64,000 nt of DNA from Archegozetes longisetosus (GCA_018873245.2 JAEMBT020000007.1:6045129-6109128), one strand, 5' to 3'; counted from the stretch's first letter, positions 33,656 through 45,519 are shown. Program-made: numbers and translations. The notes: generated by a model not told the origin, from the letters alone.

Positions 33656-33865
33656 GCTATGATAAGATAATTATGAACTGAATAATACATCACATTATAT
33701 GATATTTTCTCAAATATAACCCGCGTGTTTTCTTATTTATTAACATTAATGTTTAGCTGTTATTAAGGATAAGATAATCATGAATTGAATAATACATCAC
33801 ATGATATGACATTTTCTCGAATTTAATGTGCGTATTTTCTTATATATTAATATTAAATTAATTAT
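33656..33865. repeat. Two ~105 bp direct repeats in the RING-SPRY promoter region
   Basis: 33656-33762 and 33768-33865 are similar direct copies, each with GATAAGATAAT, CTGAATAATACATCACAT-like and TTTTCTTAT blocks. The second ends directly before the start codon at 33869, so the duplication lies in the promoter or 5' leader. Confidence 0.7.
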
Positions 33866-33868
33866 AAA

Positions 33869-34969
33869 ATGGGTTATGATTTGGACCGTTTCATTACCCA
33901 AATAGATGATGAATTTTTATGTGTCATTTGCACAATGGTATTGCAAAATGCGGTTCAATCGCCACAATGTGAGCATTCATTTTGTGAGCAATGTATAAGG
34001 GAGTGGCTTTTAATTAATAACAGTTGTCCTGTCGATCGTAATCGATTAGAATACGATGATCTAAAACCCATCGCGAGATCATTACGTAACCTTTTGAATA
34101 AATTAGAGATTAAATGCGATTTTGGTATGTAACATATTAAGAAATCAAATTTTAAAAAATTTCCTATCAACTTTATAAATAATAATGTATTTTCAGAATC
34201 AGAAGGGTGTACTACTGCTATTAAATTAGAAAATTTACAAAATCATGCTAATCAGTGCATATTTAATCCGAATTTGGAAGTTACCTGTAATAAGGGCTGT
34301 GGTCTTAAGATAGTTAAAAGAGAATATGATAATCACAATTGTATTTCGCATTTGGCAAATTTAGTGATTCATCATCAACAGCAAGTGCAGCAACAACAAA
34401 AACAGATATCACGACTCAGTGCAATGGTCACAATATTAACGAAAAGGCAAAAAATATGGCAAAAGTCCGACAATATTAAAGCTAAGGAAAAAAATATCTT
34501 TCGACGTAGAAGGGATAATTGCGCAGAAAAGGAAACAGGCATTGTAAAATCAGATGAGCCTTTAAATCCAAGTTATTCTTACTTCGAAATGGAAATTTTA
34601 AAAGTGTCAAGTAGGAAGCCTAGAATTTCTATTGGATTAACATGTGAAGAACATCCGTTTGACAAACATCCCGGACGGGATATAGAGTCTATTGGTTACC
34701 ACGGTAATGGAAAGATATATATTGAATCAGGGGATGGTGAAAATTTTGGGCCTTTTTGGCAAAAGGGTGATATTATTGGGTGCGGAGTGAAATCTCCTCC
34801 TGATTTTATCAGTAATAAAAACAGTCTTGTTCTGGTATATTTTATCCGAAATAATGTATTAATTGGAGAAAAATCAATTGACCAACCTAATTGTGGATTC
34901 TTTCCAACAATTGGTATAGAAGAAATGGATGCCGAAGTTATTATAGATCTATTTCCGAATAATTTCTGA
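33869..34969 (+). CDS. RING - TRAF-type zinc finger - SPRY protein (RNF41/NRDP1-like N-terminus)
   Basis: Two exons, 33869-34124 and 34197-34969, intron 72 bp (GT-AG), 342 aa. Residues ~17-57 are a C3HC4 RING (CVIC, CEHSFCEQCI, CPVDR), as in E3 ubiquitin ligases. Residues ~82-130 match the SIAH/TRAF-type zinc region of RNF41 (CDFG, CGLKIVKREYDNHNC). Then comes a Gln-rich coiled coil. From ~195 to the end is a SPRY domain (SYFEMEILKVSSRKPRISIGL, GYHGNGKIYIESGDG, KGDIIGCGV, IGIEEMDAEVIIDLFPN). RNF41 itself has a USP8-binding C-terminus instead, so substrate choice must differ. AATAAA at 35052-35057. Intact as read. Confidence 0.88.
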
Positions 34970-35089
34970 ATTATAAATAGTTAAATTAATTAGTTTTGGT
35001 TAAAATTATAGTTCTTCACTAACAAAGGTTTAATAAGGTTAAATGAAACTCAATAAAGATAAATTTTTGTTGATTACGTGATTTGTTTT

Positions 35090-35460
35090 TTACTTAAATT
35101 CCACACGAAACAATACAAAAATTTCAAATTTTAGAGGGTTTATTGAGGTACGAGTCGTACTGTCCCAGCATTTTACCTTGATTTTTAGGTGACTATTCGT
35201 TATTTTTGTGATGTTTTTCGTTGTATTTCATAGAAATTTTGAATTTTACATTAATTTCAGAGAGGTACGAAATTATGAGCTCGTACTATCCCAGAATATC
35301 AATAGTAAATTATAGTAGTTTTAGGCGATTTTCTGCAGTATTTCAGCTTAAATTCCATATTAAACGATATAAAAACTTCACTTTTTGATGATTTAAAAAA
35401 GTAAGAATTCGCACTGTTCTAGCATTTTCATTGATTTTATTGGCTTATTAGCTATTTTTA
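35090..35460. repeat. Decayed tandem repeat, ~125 bp units, 3 copies
   Basis: Units begin TTAAATTCCAYAC/TATTTCATA and contain GAGGTACGARNTNRTACTRTCCCAG-like blocks at about 35145, 35270 and 35395. They are spaced ~120-125 bp apart and considerably diverged. No ORF. Confidence 0.6.
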
Positions 35461-35529
35461 GGGTGAATCTTAGCAATCCCTGCTCGGGGTGTTGCTATTA
35501 ACCTATATCAACGAGTCGGTTGGTTTTTA

Positions 35530-36055
35530 ATTTTGTGTGAAGCTGGGGAAACCATTACATATATATATATATTTATTATCAGCATGACTTGACAAGCAAA
35601 AAAGTTTCAAGCCACACCCACCTCCGCTCACTTCTAAGCTCCGCCCACCAAAAAATGTTTAGCCATACCCACCAATTTTTTCTTAAATTTTTATCTAAAT
35701 ATACTGTTTAAAAATATGCAAGCGGATCCTCAAAATTCCTTCTGTGAGCGGAGTTATAAACGTTTAAAGTTCGATTTTTCAAAATTTTGACTGGCTTTTA
35801 CTTTCCGTAAAGCTGTTGTAGCAATTACATTTATATATATTTGTTATCAACATTACATGACAAATAAAATTCTCAAGCCATGCACACCTCCGACCATTTT
35901 TAAGCTCCGCCCACCAAAAAAATTTTAAGCCACACCCACCAAATTTTTCTTAAATTTCTATCTAAACATACTATTTAAGAATATGCAATCGGATTCTCAA
36001 AATTCCTTCTGTGGGCGAAGTTATGAATTTTCAAAATTTCGATATTCTAATAGTA
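35530..36055. mobile_element. CACCC-box MITE, copy 4 (two tandem units, partial)
   Basis: Two direct ~270 bp units (about 35530-35800 and 35805-36055). Each has a CATTACAT...TATATATTT block, then CCACACCCACC or CATGCACACC, CTCCGCCCACC and CCACACCCACC, followed by AAAATTCCTTCTGTGRGCG. No inverted partner follows, so it is one arm only. Confidence 0.65.
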
Positions 36056-36343
36056 ACTAGGACATCATTTATGTCTAGCTTTTCATGTTTACTTACTATC
36101 TATTCGTTTTTAGGAAAAATACAGAACTATAAGTTATTAGGTATTCAAGGAAAACAAATTCTAACCAAGATTTACCAAAAAGATAAACATAATATATGTT
36201 TTGATTATTGGATAAGCATATTTTGATTTTGTAATTGATATTACATTATTTATGATCATATTGTTATTGAAAATTATTATTTAAAAAATTTTCTTTAATT
36301 CAAATCGATTTAATTAAAAATTAGGTATTTTGTCACCTATAAG
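36056..36343. other. Nothing recognised
   Basis: AT-rich spacer between the MITE arm and the hAT element. A 71-codon ORF here has no recognisable features. Confidence 0.3.
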
Positions 36344-38771
36344 TAGGGTGACCAACTTTGAGCAGCCTAAAGATGTACTATATTAAAGTCTGAGATGTAC
36401 AAAAAATGTACTTTTAATCTTCTCAAATGTACTTACTCGAATGTACTTCTTTATTAATTAATTTAAATAATTTAAAATGCTTAAATATCATTCTTTATTC
36501 TTATGCTTATATTTATCTTCTGATTTGACAAGAGATAATAAGTATTTGTTGTTTTTTACATATGAATAGAAATCTTCACATTTCATATTGAAATTAAGTT
36601 TGATTAACAATTCAGCTCTTACTGTACTAACAAGTAAGCGACTTCTATCATCTTTCCATTTGTTTTTCATTATGCTAAAAACTCTTTCAACATAGTGATT
36701 TCCTATTGGTATACAAAGAACAGATTCAACTATTTTTGATAAATTTGGTACATTAAATGTTTGTCAAATCTTTCCCCAAAGTTTATCATGAGATAAATCC
36801 TTAAAATTGGTTATAAATTCTTGCAATTCACTATTTACATGGATACATTCATCATATAATTGATCTTCATTAAAAATAAGATTCATTTCTTTTCAAATGA
36901 GAATGAGATCGTTGTGTTTAATCTCTCTTTCTAAATCTAAACATTGTAATCTAGAATAAAATTTTCTCTTTTTGATATAAAAAAACTTTTCTAAATAATT
37001 TAATGCTCTAGTGTAACATTTATCAGCATTTTTAAAAAATAAAGATTGCTCATCTTTAGAAAAATATTCAATAATTCTCTCAACTTTTGACCCATATTTC
37101 TTGTTTATCTTTCTTGCTTTTAAAACATTAATTAATCTCATCATAACTCCATACAAATGAGCAGAATTGATTGAATCTTTTTCTAAGATAAGAATGACTT
37201 CATTAAAAATTGACATAAAATTTTGTACAAAATACAAATAAAGTTCAGGAAGTGAATAATTATTTTCATTTATAGTTTTACATTTTAAAAATTCCACAAT
37301 AATTTTATGACATTCTTTAAATCCTGACTTTTTAAAATATATAATAAGTGCATCAATATTTTCAATTAATCTTGTAACTGCTGGATAAAGAGAAAGCCAT
37401 CTAACTGAAACGTGTTTTATAAGTTTAACATAATTATCTGATATTTCATAAAAACAAGATTTAAGTGAATTATTTCTCTTAGCTGATGATGAAAAATATG
37501 CGTAAATTTTACAAACAAGATTTTTAATGTCTATTGGAATTTTTTTCAATGCATCTTTAGCAGTATTATGAATGATATGACAATGACAATTTGCTTTATA
37601 AACGAAACCGTTATCAAGCTCTGAAAATTTTTGAAATACAGAATTATTTTCACCATAATTAACAGATGCATTATCAGCTGAATAAGCTATCATATTTGCT
37701 GTTATAAGATTATTATCAGATAATTTAGATTTAATACTATTGTAAATATCGTTGGAAGTTTTTCTAGGATCATCATAAAAATCTAGTAAAAAAATTAACA
37801 ATACCTTTCTCAACTGAAAAATATTTAATTGCTAGCGGATATAATTTAATATTTCCCTTGTTTGATGCATCAGATAAAACAGAAAATTTTTTATTTTTTA
37901 ATTCACATAAATGTTCATCGATTGAATATGGAGCTAGTATTTTTTCGGCAATTGATTGGGCTTCCGTTCTACCACATTTTATCATTTTACAAATCTTTGA
38001 ATCACTAAATAAATTTTGTTGCAATTTAACAACACAATCCATAGATCGATAGCTCAAATTATGATTAACATTATGATAAACAGCACATAATTCAGCAAGA
38101 GAAATTTTCTCTTGTTCAGTACGATTAATTCCTACACTAATATGGTTTGAAATTAATGGTGTTGTTGTCTTGATATCACATTTATCTTTGTGTGATTTTG
38201 ACTTGAAATGATTTTCAATTGCTTTCCTTCCAATATAACTAACACTTATATCTATACGACAGATCAGGCATTTTCCAATTACATCACTCACTTTCATAAT
38301 TTTTCCTTTGAATTGGACATCATTTTCCCACGCCGTTTTATATTTAATTAGTCTTCTTGTTGACATTGTTACTAAATTTCAACATTGATATTTTAGGTCA
38401 CTTAAAATCTTAAACTAAACTGAATAATTTTTAAAAATAATTGATAGAATTTGATACAATGAAAATATAAATTGTAACTTCGATGCTATTAGTAAAATGA
38501 AATAAGAACAAGTGAATGAATGAATGAATGAAAGCTTTATATATTCCTCATTCAAATGCAAAGATTAAAGTTGTTTTTCAATTATAAAGTGCCATATCTA
38601 CAGATTAACGGATTGGCAACTAAACTTGTAAAAGAAGCTTCTAGTTTTCATCTTAATCTTTTCTTCCTGTTTTTATTTGTTTTGTACATTCAAGTTAGTG
38701 AAGGTCAGAATGTACATCACCTGCTCAAAGATGTACTAGTCATTCGAAAAATGTACAAGTTGGTCAGCCTA
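36344..38771 (-). mobile_element. hAT transposon copy 2, full length
   Basis: 2428 bp with inverted ends TAGGGTGACCAACTT / TAGGCTGACCAACTT. Possible 8 bp target duplication CCTATAAG / GCTATATT, only 5 of 8 matching. It carries one transposase gene on the minus strand. An inverted, partly deleted copy fills 1-1639. Confidence 0.8.
36488..38366 (-). pseudogene. hAT transposase with BED zinc finger, frameshifted
   Basis: Starts at 38366 (STRRLIKYKTAWENDV). BED-type finger CLICRIDISVSYIG...HFKSKSHKDKC at ~30-60. RNase H-like catalytic part in two frames (38366-37773, then 37813-36893): LSDASNKGNI, MIAYSADNASVNYGE, CHCHIIHNTAKD and SVRWLSLYPAVTRLIE. Past a TGA, the C-terminal dimerisation domain with NHYVERVFSIMKNKWKDD (about 36690-36640) and a Lys-rich end. 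The frame changes at a T7 run near 37792. Two in-frame TGA codons are shared with copy 1. Inactive as read. Confidence 0.8.
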
Positions 38772-39470
38772 GCTATATTGCAATATATAGGCTTGAGCAA
38801 CTAAAAAATAAAGAATCCGACTCAGATATTGGTCTAAAATAGAGGTTGGCTAATCTAATAAGGAAGTATTACCGCGATGCTTAAAACAATGGATGAAAGC
38901 GTTCAAAATAGAGTTTAATACATGAACGCGATACTCAATTTTTATATTTGTTTCATATTATTAAGAACACATGTTAAAAATGTCAGATTCTTTGTAGCAC
39001 TCTAGAGTGCTACCGTTCTTCAAAAGTCACCCCTTGTATTACTAAATATTCTCTTTCAAATGATGACTTTTACACTCATAAAAGCATAAATATGCTAACG
39101 TCTTCTAGTAAAGTTAATTGACTTTGTGGATAGTCATATTCTCCTGAAGCGCAACTTCTATATTTAGGTTTTAAATACCTTTCATTGACACACTCACAAG
39201 ATATATGTCTTTCACAAATATATCAATTTATTTGGTTCTTGGAAATTAGTTTGTTTCGATGGCTCGCTTTTACTAATCCCTCTATGTGGTTTAGATATCT
39301 TATGCTTAGCCCACATACTATAGTCAATATCAAGATAACATTTCTTGCATTTCTTAATTACATTCACCGTTTACAACTATTTCATAATCTTTCAATTTAT
39401 AGAAATCTTATATTTTTTGTTTAAATAAATTGGTAGTAATCAAGATACTATAGAAATAAAGATTACTTAG
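38772..39470. other. Intergenic, contains a perfect 20 bp palindrome
   Basis: No gene recognised. 38994-39013 is a perfect palindrome, GTAGCACTCTAGAGTGCTAC. The next 450 bp are AT-rich with no readable feature. Confidence 0.5.
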
Positions 39471-40523
39471 TCCCATTGGAACGAATGTTTGAAAATTTTT
39501 CCAAACAGAAAATAGAGATGCTCTATATTTCTCCTAAAAATGAAGGGAGGTTAGTATTTTTAAAATCAAACACATGTAAATGCTATGGAAGTTGATGAAT
39601 TTCTATATAAATTGGATGGAAGCTCTTATAGATAGAGGAAGGAGGAAGCCGGGAAATACTATATATTCATTACTCCTATTCAGTCCTATAAAAATAAATG
39701 TTCTTCCTCATAGACCTCAATGTAAATTTTAATTTTTGAACGTGAATTTCTTAGGGCCCTTTCATTTCAAAAAATACAAAGCACATGTTTGGAAACCTCA
39801 AGTAATAGTAAGTCTGAGTATATAGATTTATATTCGGTTTCAGAAAATTTCTAGTCTTGTGTTGAGAATCAATTAGCTAATTGTCCGCGCCGAAATCGCA
39901 TAAACTTTAAGACAGATGCATAAACAGAATTTTAGCTGTATTAAAAGAAAATGCCAAAGCTTTGTGTATCTTATTTTGATCATAGATCTCAATTGGAGCA
40001 GTATTGATATATACCGTTGAGTTCGTCTCAATACGTACTTTTAAAAAATACACTTTCTCAAAATACTTATACCCCTTTGTGAATATCCTTAGTTAGCGCT
40101 AATATACTGTGGACTAAGACTCTATCCTGTTATTGCACTCTAATTGGTATATGCAGCTAATACATACGAACTTACATCTATAATTCTAATCAACTTTTCT
40201 CTTGAAAGTATTGCATATTATTTTACTTCTTGAAAGCATTGCAATATGTGAGTGAAATCATTAAAGAAATACCTTTAAATCTCGAAACCTATAAATAACT
40301 ATGTTAAGATATAAGCCACTCAAATGAAGTGTCTAAATGATACATTGTGTATAAAAAGACTCTTAAAACGTGATGTGGTCGAAGAATCGTTCCAGAAGCT
40401 ATAAAAGACATCTTGATATATCGTAATAAAATTTTCAAAACCTGAAAATTTGTCGCGTTATCGTGAATCGGTTTATCAAATCCGTACTGGTCAACTGACT
40501 CATATTCAACTTCACATTCAACA
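39471..40523 (+). promoter_or_regulatory. Upstream region of the dehydrogenase-aminotransferase gene (source of palindrome copies)
   Basis: About 1.05 kb directly before the ATG is repeated in both palindrome arms (8293-9385 reversed and 19365-20368). Two TATA-like motifs lie at 40350-40357 and 40400-40407, about 170 and 120 bases before the ATG; the second is the better candidate. The identity of the true promoter is inferred. Confidence 0.55.
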
Positions 40524-42922
40524 ATGACGGTTATGAAATTTGCTATCATAGGTCTAGGAAATCGATCACTTAAAGCATACGTCCCAGTGCTAACTGAAAA
40601 TCCGAACTGGAAACTGATTTCCGTTTGTGATCAAAATGTCGAAGCAATTAAGGCATTTAAGAACAAATTTGTCAAGAATGGTCACGTACAAGCATATTTG
40701 GATGTTTCAAGCCTGTTGAACGAAATAGATCGTTATCCTGTAGATGTGGCCATTATCGCCGTAGTACACAAACATCATTACGAAATTACTAAACGATTTC
40801 TTGAAGTAGGAATTCACGTCCTCAAAGAAAAACCGTTTGGCATGACATTACAAGAGAGTGCTTTGATGTTAAGTCTTCTAGAAAAAAATCCAAAATTAAA
40901 ATTAGCTTGCACAGTACAACGTAGATTTAATCCGTACTTTATGAAATGCAAAGAAGTCCTAAATCAAATCGGTCAAGTAAAATTTGTTTCTGTAACTAAA
41001 ACTTTAGCGTTAAATTGTTTAGATGACGATTGGCGGTGCGCAAAAAACGATTGTGGCGGTGGAGCTTTAATTGACGTTGGATACCATGCCTTGGATTTGC
41101 TATTTCATTTTTTCGGCGAACCTGTTCGTATTGAGAGTGAACTGACATACGCGTCGAGACCTCGGCAAAATTATAATGTTGAAGATAGCGTGCATTTATT
41201 GTTAGGATGGAAAGATGCTTCCAATCAATTCAGCGCTACAGTAGAGATTACCAGAGTTGGACTTGTCAAGCAAGACACAATATCTATTCTAGGTACAGAG
41301 GGCTACGCTGTGATTACTACAGATTCGGCTACATTTTACGACATTGAAAGAAGTGAAAAAAAGAAAGTTATAGATGATAATATCCCAGAAGAAGTTATTT
41401 ATTCAATGATAAGCGAGTTTGTTAAGTGGGTAAATGATGATAACGACAAAAGTAGAGATAAGTTTGTAGAATTCCTTAAGCGAGATCTACAAATTATGAA
41501 AACGATAGACAAAGTGTACGCTAAAGGTTTAGAGCAACAAAAAATGACATCTCTAAATTGTTTACCAGAAAATCATTATGTTTGGCCACGAATAACCGAT
41601 GCAGTCATAAAGGCAGTCGTCGATCAAACGAACGAGACCTTGTCTATTTATAATCGTTCAGGTATAATAAAAGAATTTGAAGAAAATTTTAAGCAATACA
41701 TAAAGTCGCAGGATGATTATGTGCTTTTATGCAATTCTGGCACAATGGCAATTGACTCAATGTATCGCGGTATTGAGCTAATGCCTAACGACTTAGTCAT
41801 TGTACCTGTGTACACATTTCACGCGACCGTTTCACCCATGATGCATTATGGAGCGATACCGATATTTTGCGATTGCGATTCAAGTGGTAATATCGATCCT
41901 GGTCAAATCGAAAAAATTTGCGATCAAATTCGAAAGCCTAAGGCAATAGTGGTAACGCATATGTGGGGAACACCAGCAAATATGAATGCCATTGTGGACA
42001 TTTGTAAGCGACGTCAAATATCATTGTTGGAAGATTGTTCACACGCTCATGGGGCGTTAGTGGATGGCAAAATGGTGGGAACATTTGGAGATGCAGCTGC
42101 ATGGAGTTTGCAAGGGCAAAAATTCTGACCGGTGGCGAGGGAGGCGTTTTAGTAACGCGGCATAAAAGTATCTACGATCGAGCACTAATCCATGGTCATT
42201 ACAATAAACGTTGCGAGCAAGAGATTGACAAAAATAACGATTTGTACAAGTACAGGCTAACCGGTGACGGATACAAGTTGAGATCGCATCCTTTAGCTGT
42301 TTGTATAGCGAACCAACAGCTCAAGTTATTACCAGCTATTATGGAGACAAAGCACAGCTTTGCGAAAAAGATGGTGGACGGACTGAAGCATATACCTTTC
42401 CTAAAAATGCCAGCACTACGTAAGAGTCAATATAGTCCATCGTGGTACGCATTTATCATGAAATTCATACCAAATAAAATACCTCGCTTGACTCGAGACA
42501 AGTTTTGCGATGTTCTGAAGAAAGCTGGTTTGAAAGAAATCGATGTGCCTAATTCGACACGGCTGTTAAATAAAGAACCATTGTATTGTTGCCCTCACGT
42601 TGTACTACCACATATCTACGGCGAACACACTGAAGACAATATTCTTAGATATGAAATGGAATACAGAGGACAGGATCAAATGTTGTTCAAGACGGCTGAA
42701 GAGTTCTTCCAAACTGCAATAAAGTTACCCGTTTGGGGTTACGAAGATGAAGTAAACATTGTCAACTATTACATTGAAACAATATCGACAATGGCACGCG
42801 AATGCATACAGCATGGTCTAACTATGGATAAATCAACTATGCCGTTGTCGAATGGAAAGCTGCACGATTCTGATGAACACGCGCAACCTTGTAGTTATTC
42901 AAAAACAGAAAAGGAAACTTAA
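40524..42922 (+). CDS. Fused Gfo/Idh/MocA dehydrogenase - DegT/DnrJ/EryC1 aminotransferase, one frameshift
   Basis: About 799 aa, no introns. Residues 1-335: NAD(P)-dependent sugar dehydrogenase with Rossmann motif IIGLGNRS (8-15), EKP (102-104) and DVGYHALD (184-191). Residues ~360-799: PLP aminotransferase with NSGT (404-407), YTFHATVSP (430-438), EDCSHAHG (503-510) and the PLP lysine in LQGQK (533), followed by TGGEGG. In bacteria this pair (WlbA/WlbE, NtdC/NtdA) oxidises a sugar hydroxyl to a ketone and then transaminates it, giving an amino sugar. Substrate here unknown. The frame breaks right after Lys533 at A5 (42118-42122); one more A restores agreement with the family, so sequencing error is likely. 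AATAAA at 43104-43109. No introns and a bacterial family suggest lateral transfer. Confidence 0.9.
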
Positions 42923-44140
42923 GTGAAGACAATTATTAATTATAAGCCTTCTTGTAAAATTAAATAACCTAAGCTCGTTAAGCTGCGTACAGATACATTT
43001 TGTTTTGCCTAACTTTTAAATGTTTCAGTTAAAATAGCCTGTGCTCTGAATTGTTGTAATTAAATAATAATTTAGAGTATGAATAACTGACAAACGTTTA
43101 CTCAATAAAGAATAATTTCAAACTATTTTTATGGATTTTTAATATAACGCTAACGATGGCCACATGCGCTCCTTAACAAAGCTTTGCATTTACTAGATCA
43201 AAAATGAGTAGAGAAAGCTGATAAGGTAAACAGCATGTAGCGAGAACGTAAGGTATAAAATATTTACAATAGTTGCCTGCTATTCGAGCATTCACATCTG
43301 ATAGTTTCACTTAGACTCTTGATTGCAAAAAATTCCACTTTAATCTATAATGTATGAATCTGTCGCAAGCCTACGTACCTGCATCGCTATTCAATAGTGT
43401 ATGCATATCGTCGTTCTGGAACTATGCAACCCTCAATAAAGACGAGAAAAAAATTTTCGAGAAAACGCAATTTTGAAAACCCAAGTTTGAAATCATGGGT
43501 GGGACAAATCATGAGATATTGATATGAAATGAATATACTTTGTGATAGATAGACATCTAAGCTTGAAATTCAGATCATTCAAATTATATTCATTTAGTCC
43601 AAAACTAGAGGATTATTTAAATATTCGAAGCTATGTTTTGAAATTTCTCTAAATTCTCTAACAAAATTTGGGAATTACATTATCCTATCACGATAAGTGA
43701 CAGATATAATAAAATCTTTCAACTAATGGAATATATAAACTTTGAGATGAAATTAAATTTCGAATAAATTTTATATTTTTGTGAATTTTACTTTCTAAAT
43801 AATAACTTGATTGAAAATCAGTAAAAGTGAAGAGCGAGGAGAAAGACGTTTTTAAACTTTTAAACATATATCCGAACACCTCATGAGGTATGGACCTTAA
43901 ATATATTAATTAAAATGAGTTAGGCTAATTTTTCAAAAATTTCAAAACTTTCTCCGGTATCGATCAACTTTTTCCATATTAAGGATGATTAAAAAGCAAG
44001 TCCAATATGGTATTTTTAACTATGTTCAACATCGAGTTATTCAAGAAATAGCGATAAATCACCAAAATTCTTGGATTTTTCGTAATTAGGTCCGAATAAA
44101 TTTTATTGCCTCGAACGGCCAAGTTTCGGCAGTTCCATGG
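42923..44140. other. 3' flank and intergenic, no gene seen
   Basis: Holds the 3' UTR of the fused gene (AATAAA 43104-43109). The rest is AT-rich without a recognisable feature. Confidence 0.4.
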
Positions 44141-44658
44141 CAGTTCAGCGCAAAAAATTCAGCGCACGAAGATTCAGCCAACACAATTCAGCGCATATCA
44201 AAATTCTAAAATCATTATTAAAACTCTTATTCAAATATGCTATAAATAATCAAAGTGAAAGGTTATGGGAAATAGCCCTAAGATAATCTATGATAAGGTT
44301 TGTTCCAAACTTAACAACAATCTTCTTTAAATTGGTGGCAGCGTCCCGATACTTCCTTTTCGCTTGTGGTTCACCTCCTGAAAGAAACTGTTCAACTTGT
44401 AATTGACGAAGGCTCTGATCTTCCTTAAGACCATCACCCCACTCTAGCAATAACCGATTAGCTACTCCGGTATCACGATCGAGTGATGAAAGTCAGAGAA
44501 TTAACTTATATATAAAACATTTCTTGTTCAAAACACAAAGCATTACAGCTTTCAAAATAAATAAAAAAAAGCAAAATATATATTTATTGCGCTTTACTTG
44601 TGTGCGCTAAATTTTGTTGGCTAAATCTTAATGCGCTGAATTTTTTTGCGCTGAACTG
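44141..44658 (-). mobile_element. MULE-type element, inverted ends with TTCAGCGCA arrays
   Basis: 518 bp bounded by CAGTTCAGCGCAAAAA and its complement. Each end contains 3-4 spaced copies of TTCAGCGCA or variants (TTCAGCCAACA, TTTAGCGCA). Inside, 44250-44450 on the minus strand encodes LLEWGDGLKEDQSLRQLQVE, KRKYRDAATNLKKIV and DYLRAISHNLSL. This fits the C-terminal end of arthropod MULE transposases. The catalytic part is missing. Confidence 0.65.
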
Positions 44659-44907
44659 GCCTGATACGAGTTTCGGCTATCCGGCTCGAAACATGACCAG
44701 AAGTTCGGGGGCTGAAAATTTGGTCGAGAATTGAGATAATGATATCGTATTGTCGAAAGTAAACAATCGCCACGATAATAATCATTACGTTTAGCGGTTT
44801 AATGGATAGTTTCGTAGCAGATAATTGCTTACTTCAGGAATTTTTCACCGATTTTGACTGGAAAACAGCTGACTATAATAAAATTTTCAAACTTTCTGAT
44901 TAATAGT

Positions 44908-45519
44908 TAGGGATGGCAAAAATATGCTTTCATTTTTCAGAAATATGTATGCAAATATGCCATTAAAACTTGCGAAATAGGCACTTAAATATGCATTAGA
45001 AGGAACTTAAAAAGACAATCTGATACAAAATATATCTAATTAATAAGATTAGAAATTATTCTTGTTGCATTTAACTACAACGTACATCTCTAGGTTTTCA
45101 CTTGTAAATTTTAGTCTATTTGTTCTTAATATATTTTTATGCCCACTGAAGATTCTCTCAACATTATATTGAGTTTCTGTTGCACACTTGAGATACCCAG
45201 TATCATCAGCTTATAAGTTTTTATCCAATAGAGATGAAAATGTGAATCCCAATCCCATCTTTTATGGGAATAGAAGCACAAATTTTGAGAATTCTCTATT
45301 ATTCAACTTTTCCAGCGATAAATTCTATCCGTTTAACAACTCAGAGATTATTTTAAGTGTTTTATATCCAAAGATTTTGCCCAAAGCATCATAAAATTCC
45401 TGATAAACTGATTAAATTATTTAAAATATTCCATTTCATGCATTTGTTTTTATGTCCCATAAACCCTTAAATATTCCTTTTTATGCAAATATGCATTTTA
45501 CATATTTATGCCACCCCTA
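44908..45519 (-). mobile_element. hAT element, internally deleted
   Basis: 612 bp with ends TAGGGATGGCAAAAATATG / TAGGGGTGGCATAAATATG and an 8 bp target duplication TTAATAGT / TTAATAAT (7 of 8). On the minus strand about 45187-45055 encodes the hAT dimerisation motif YNVERIFSGHKNILRTNRL and SENLEMYVVVKCNKN. It is a different hAT family from 36344-38771. Confidence 0.75.

Noticed and set aside
44250-44450. Independent host gene on the minus strand
   Set aside because: The 66 codons fit the end of a MULE transposase and lie inside inverted terminal repeats.
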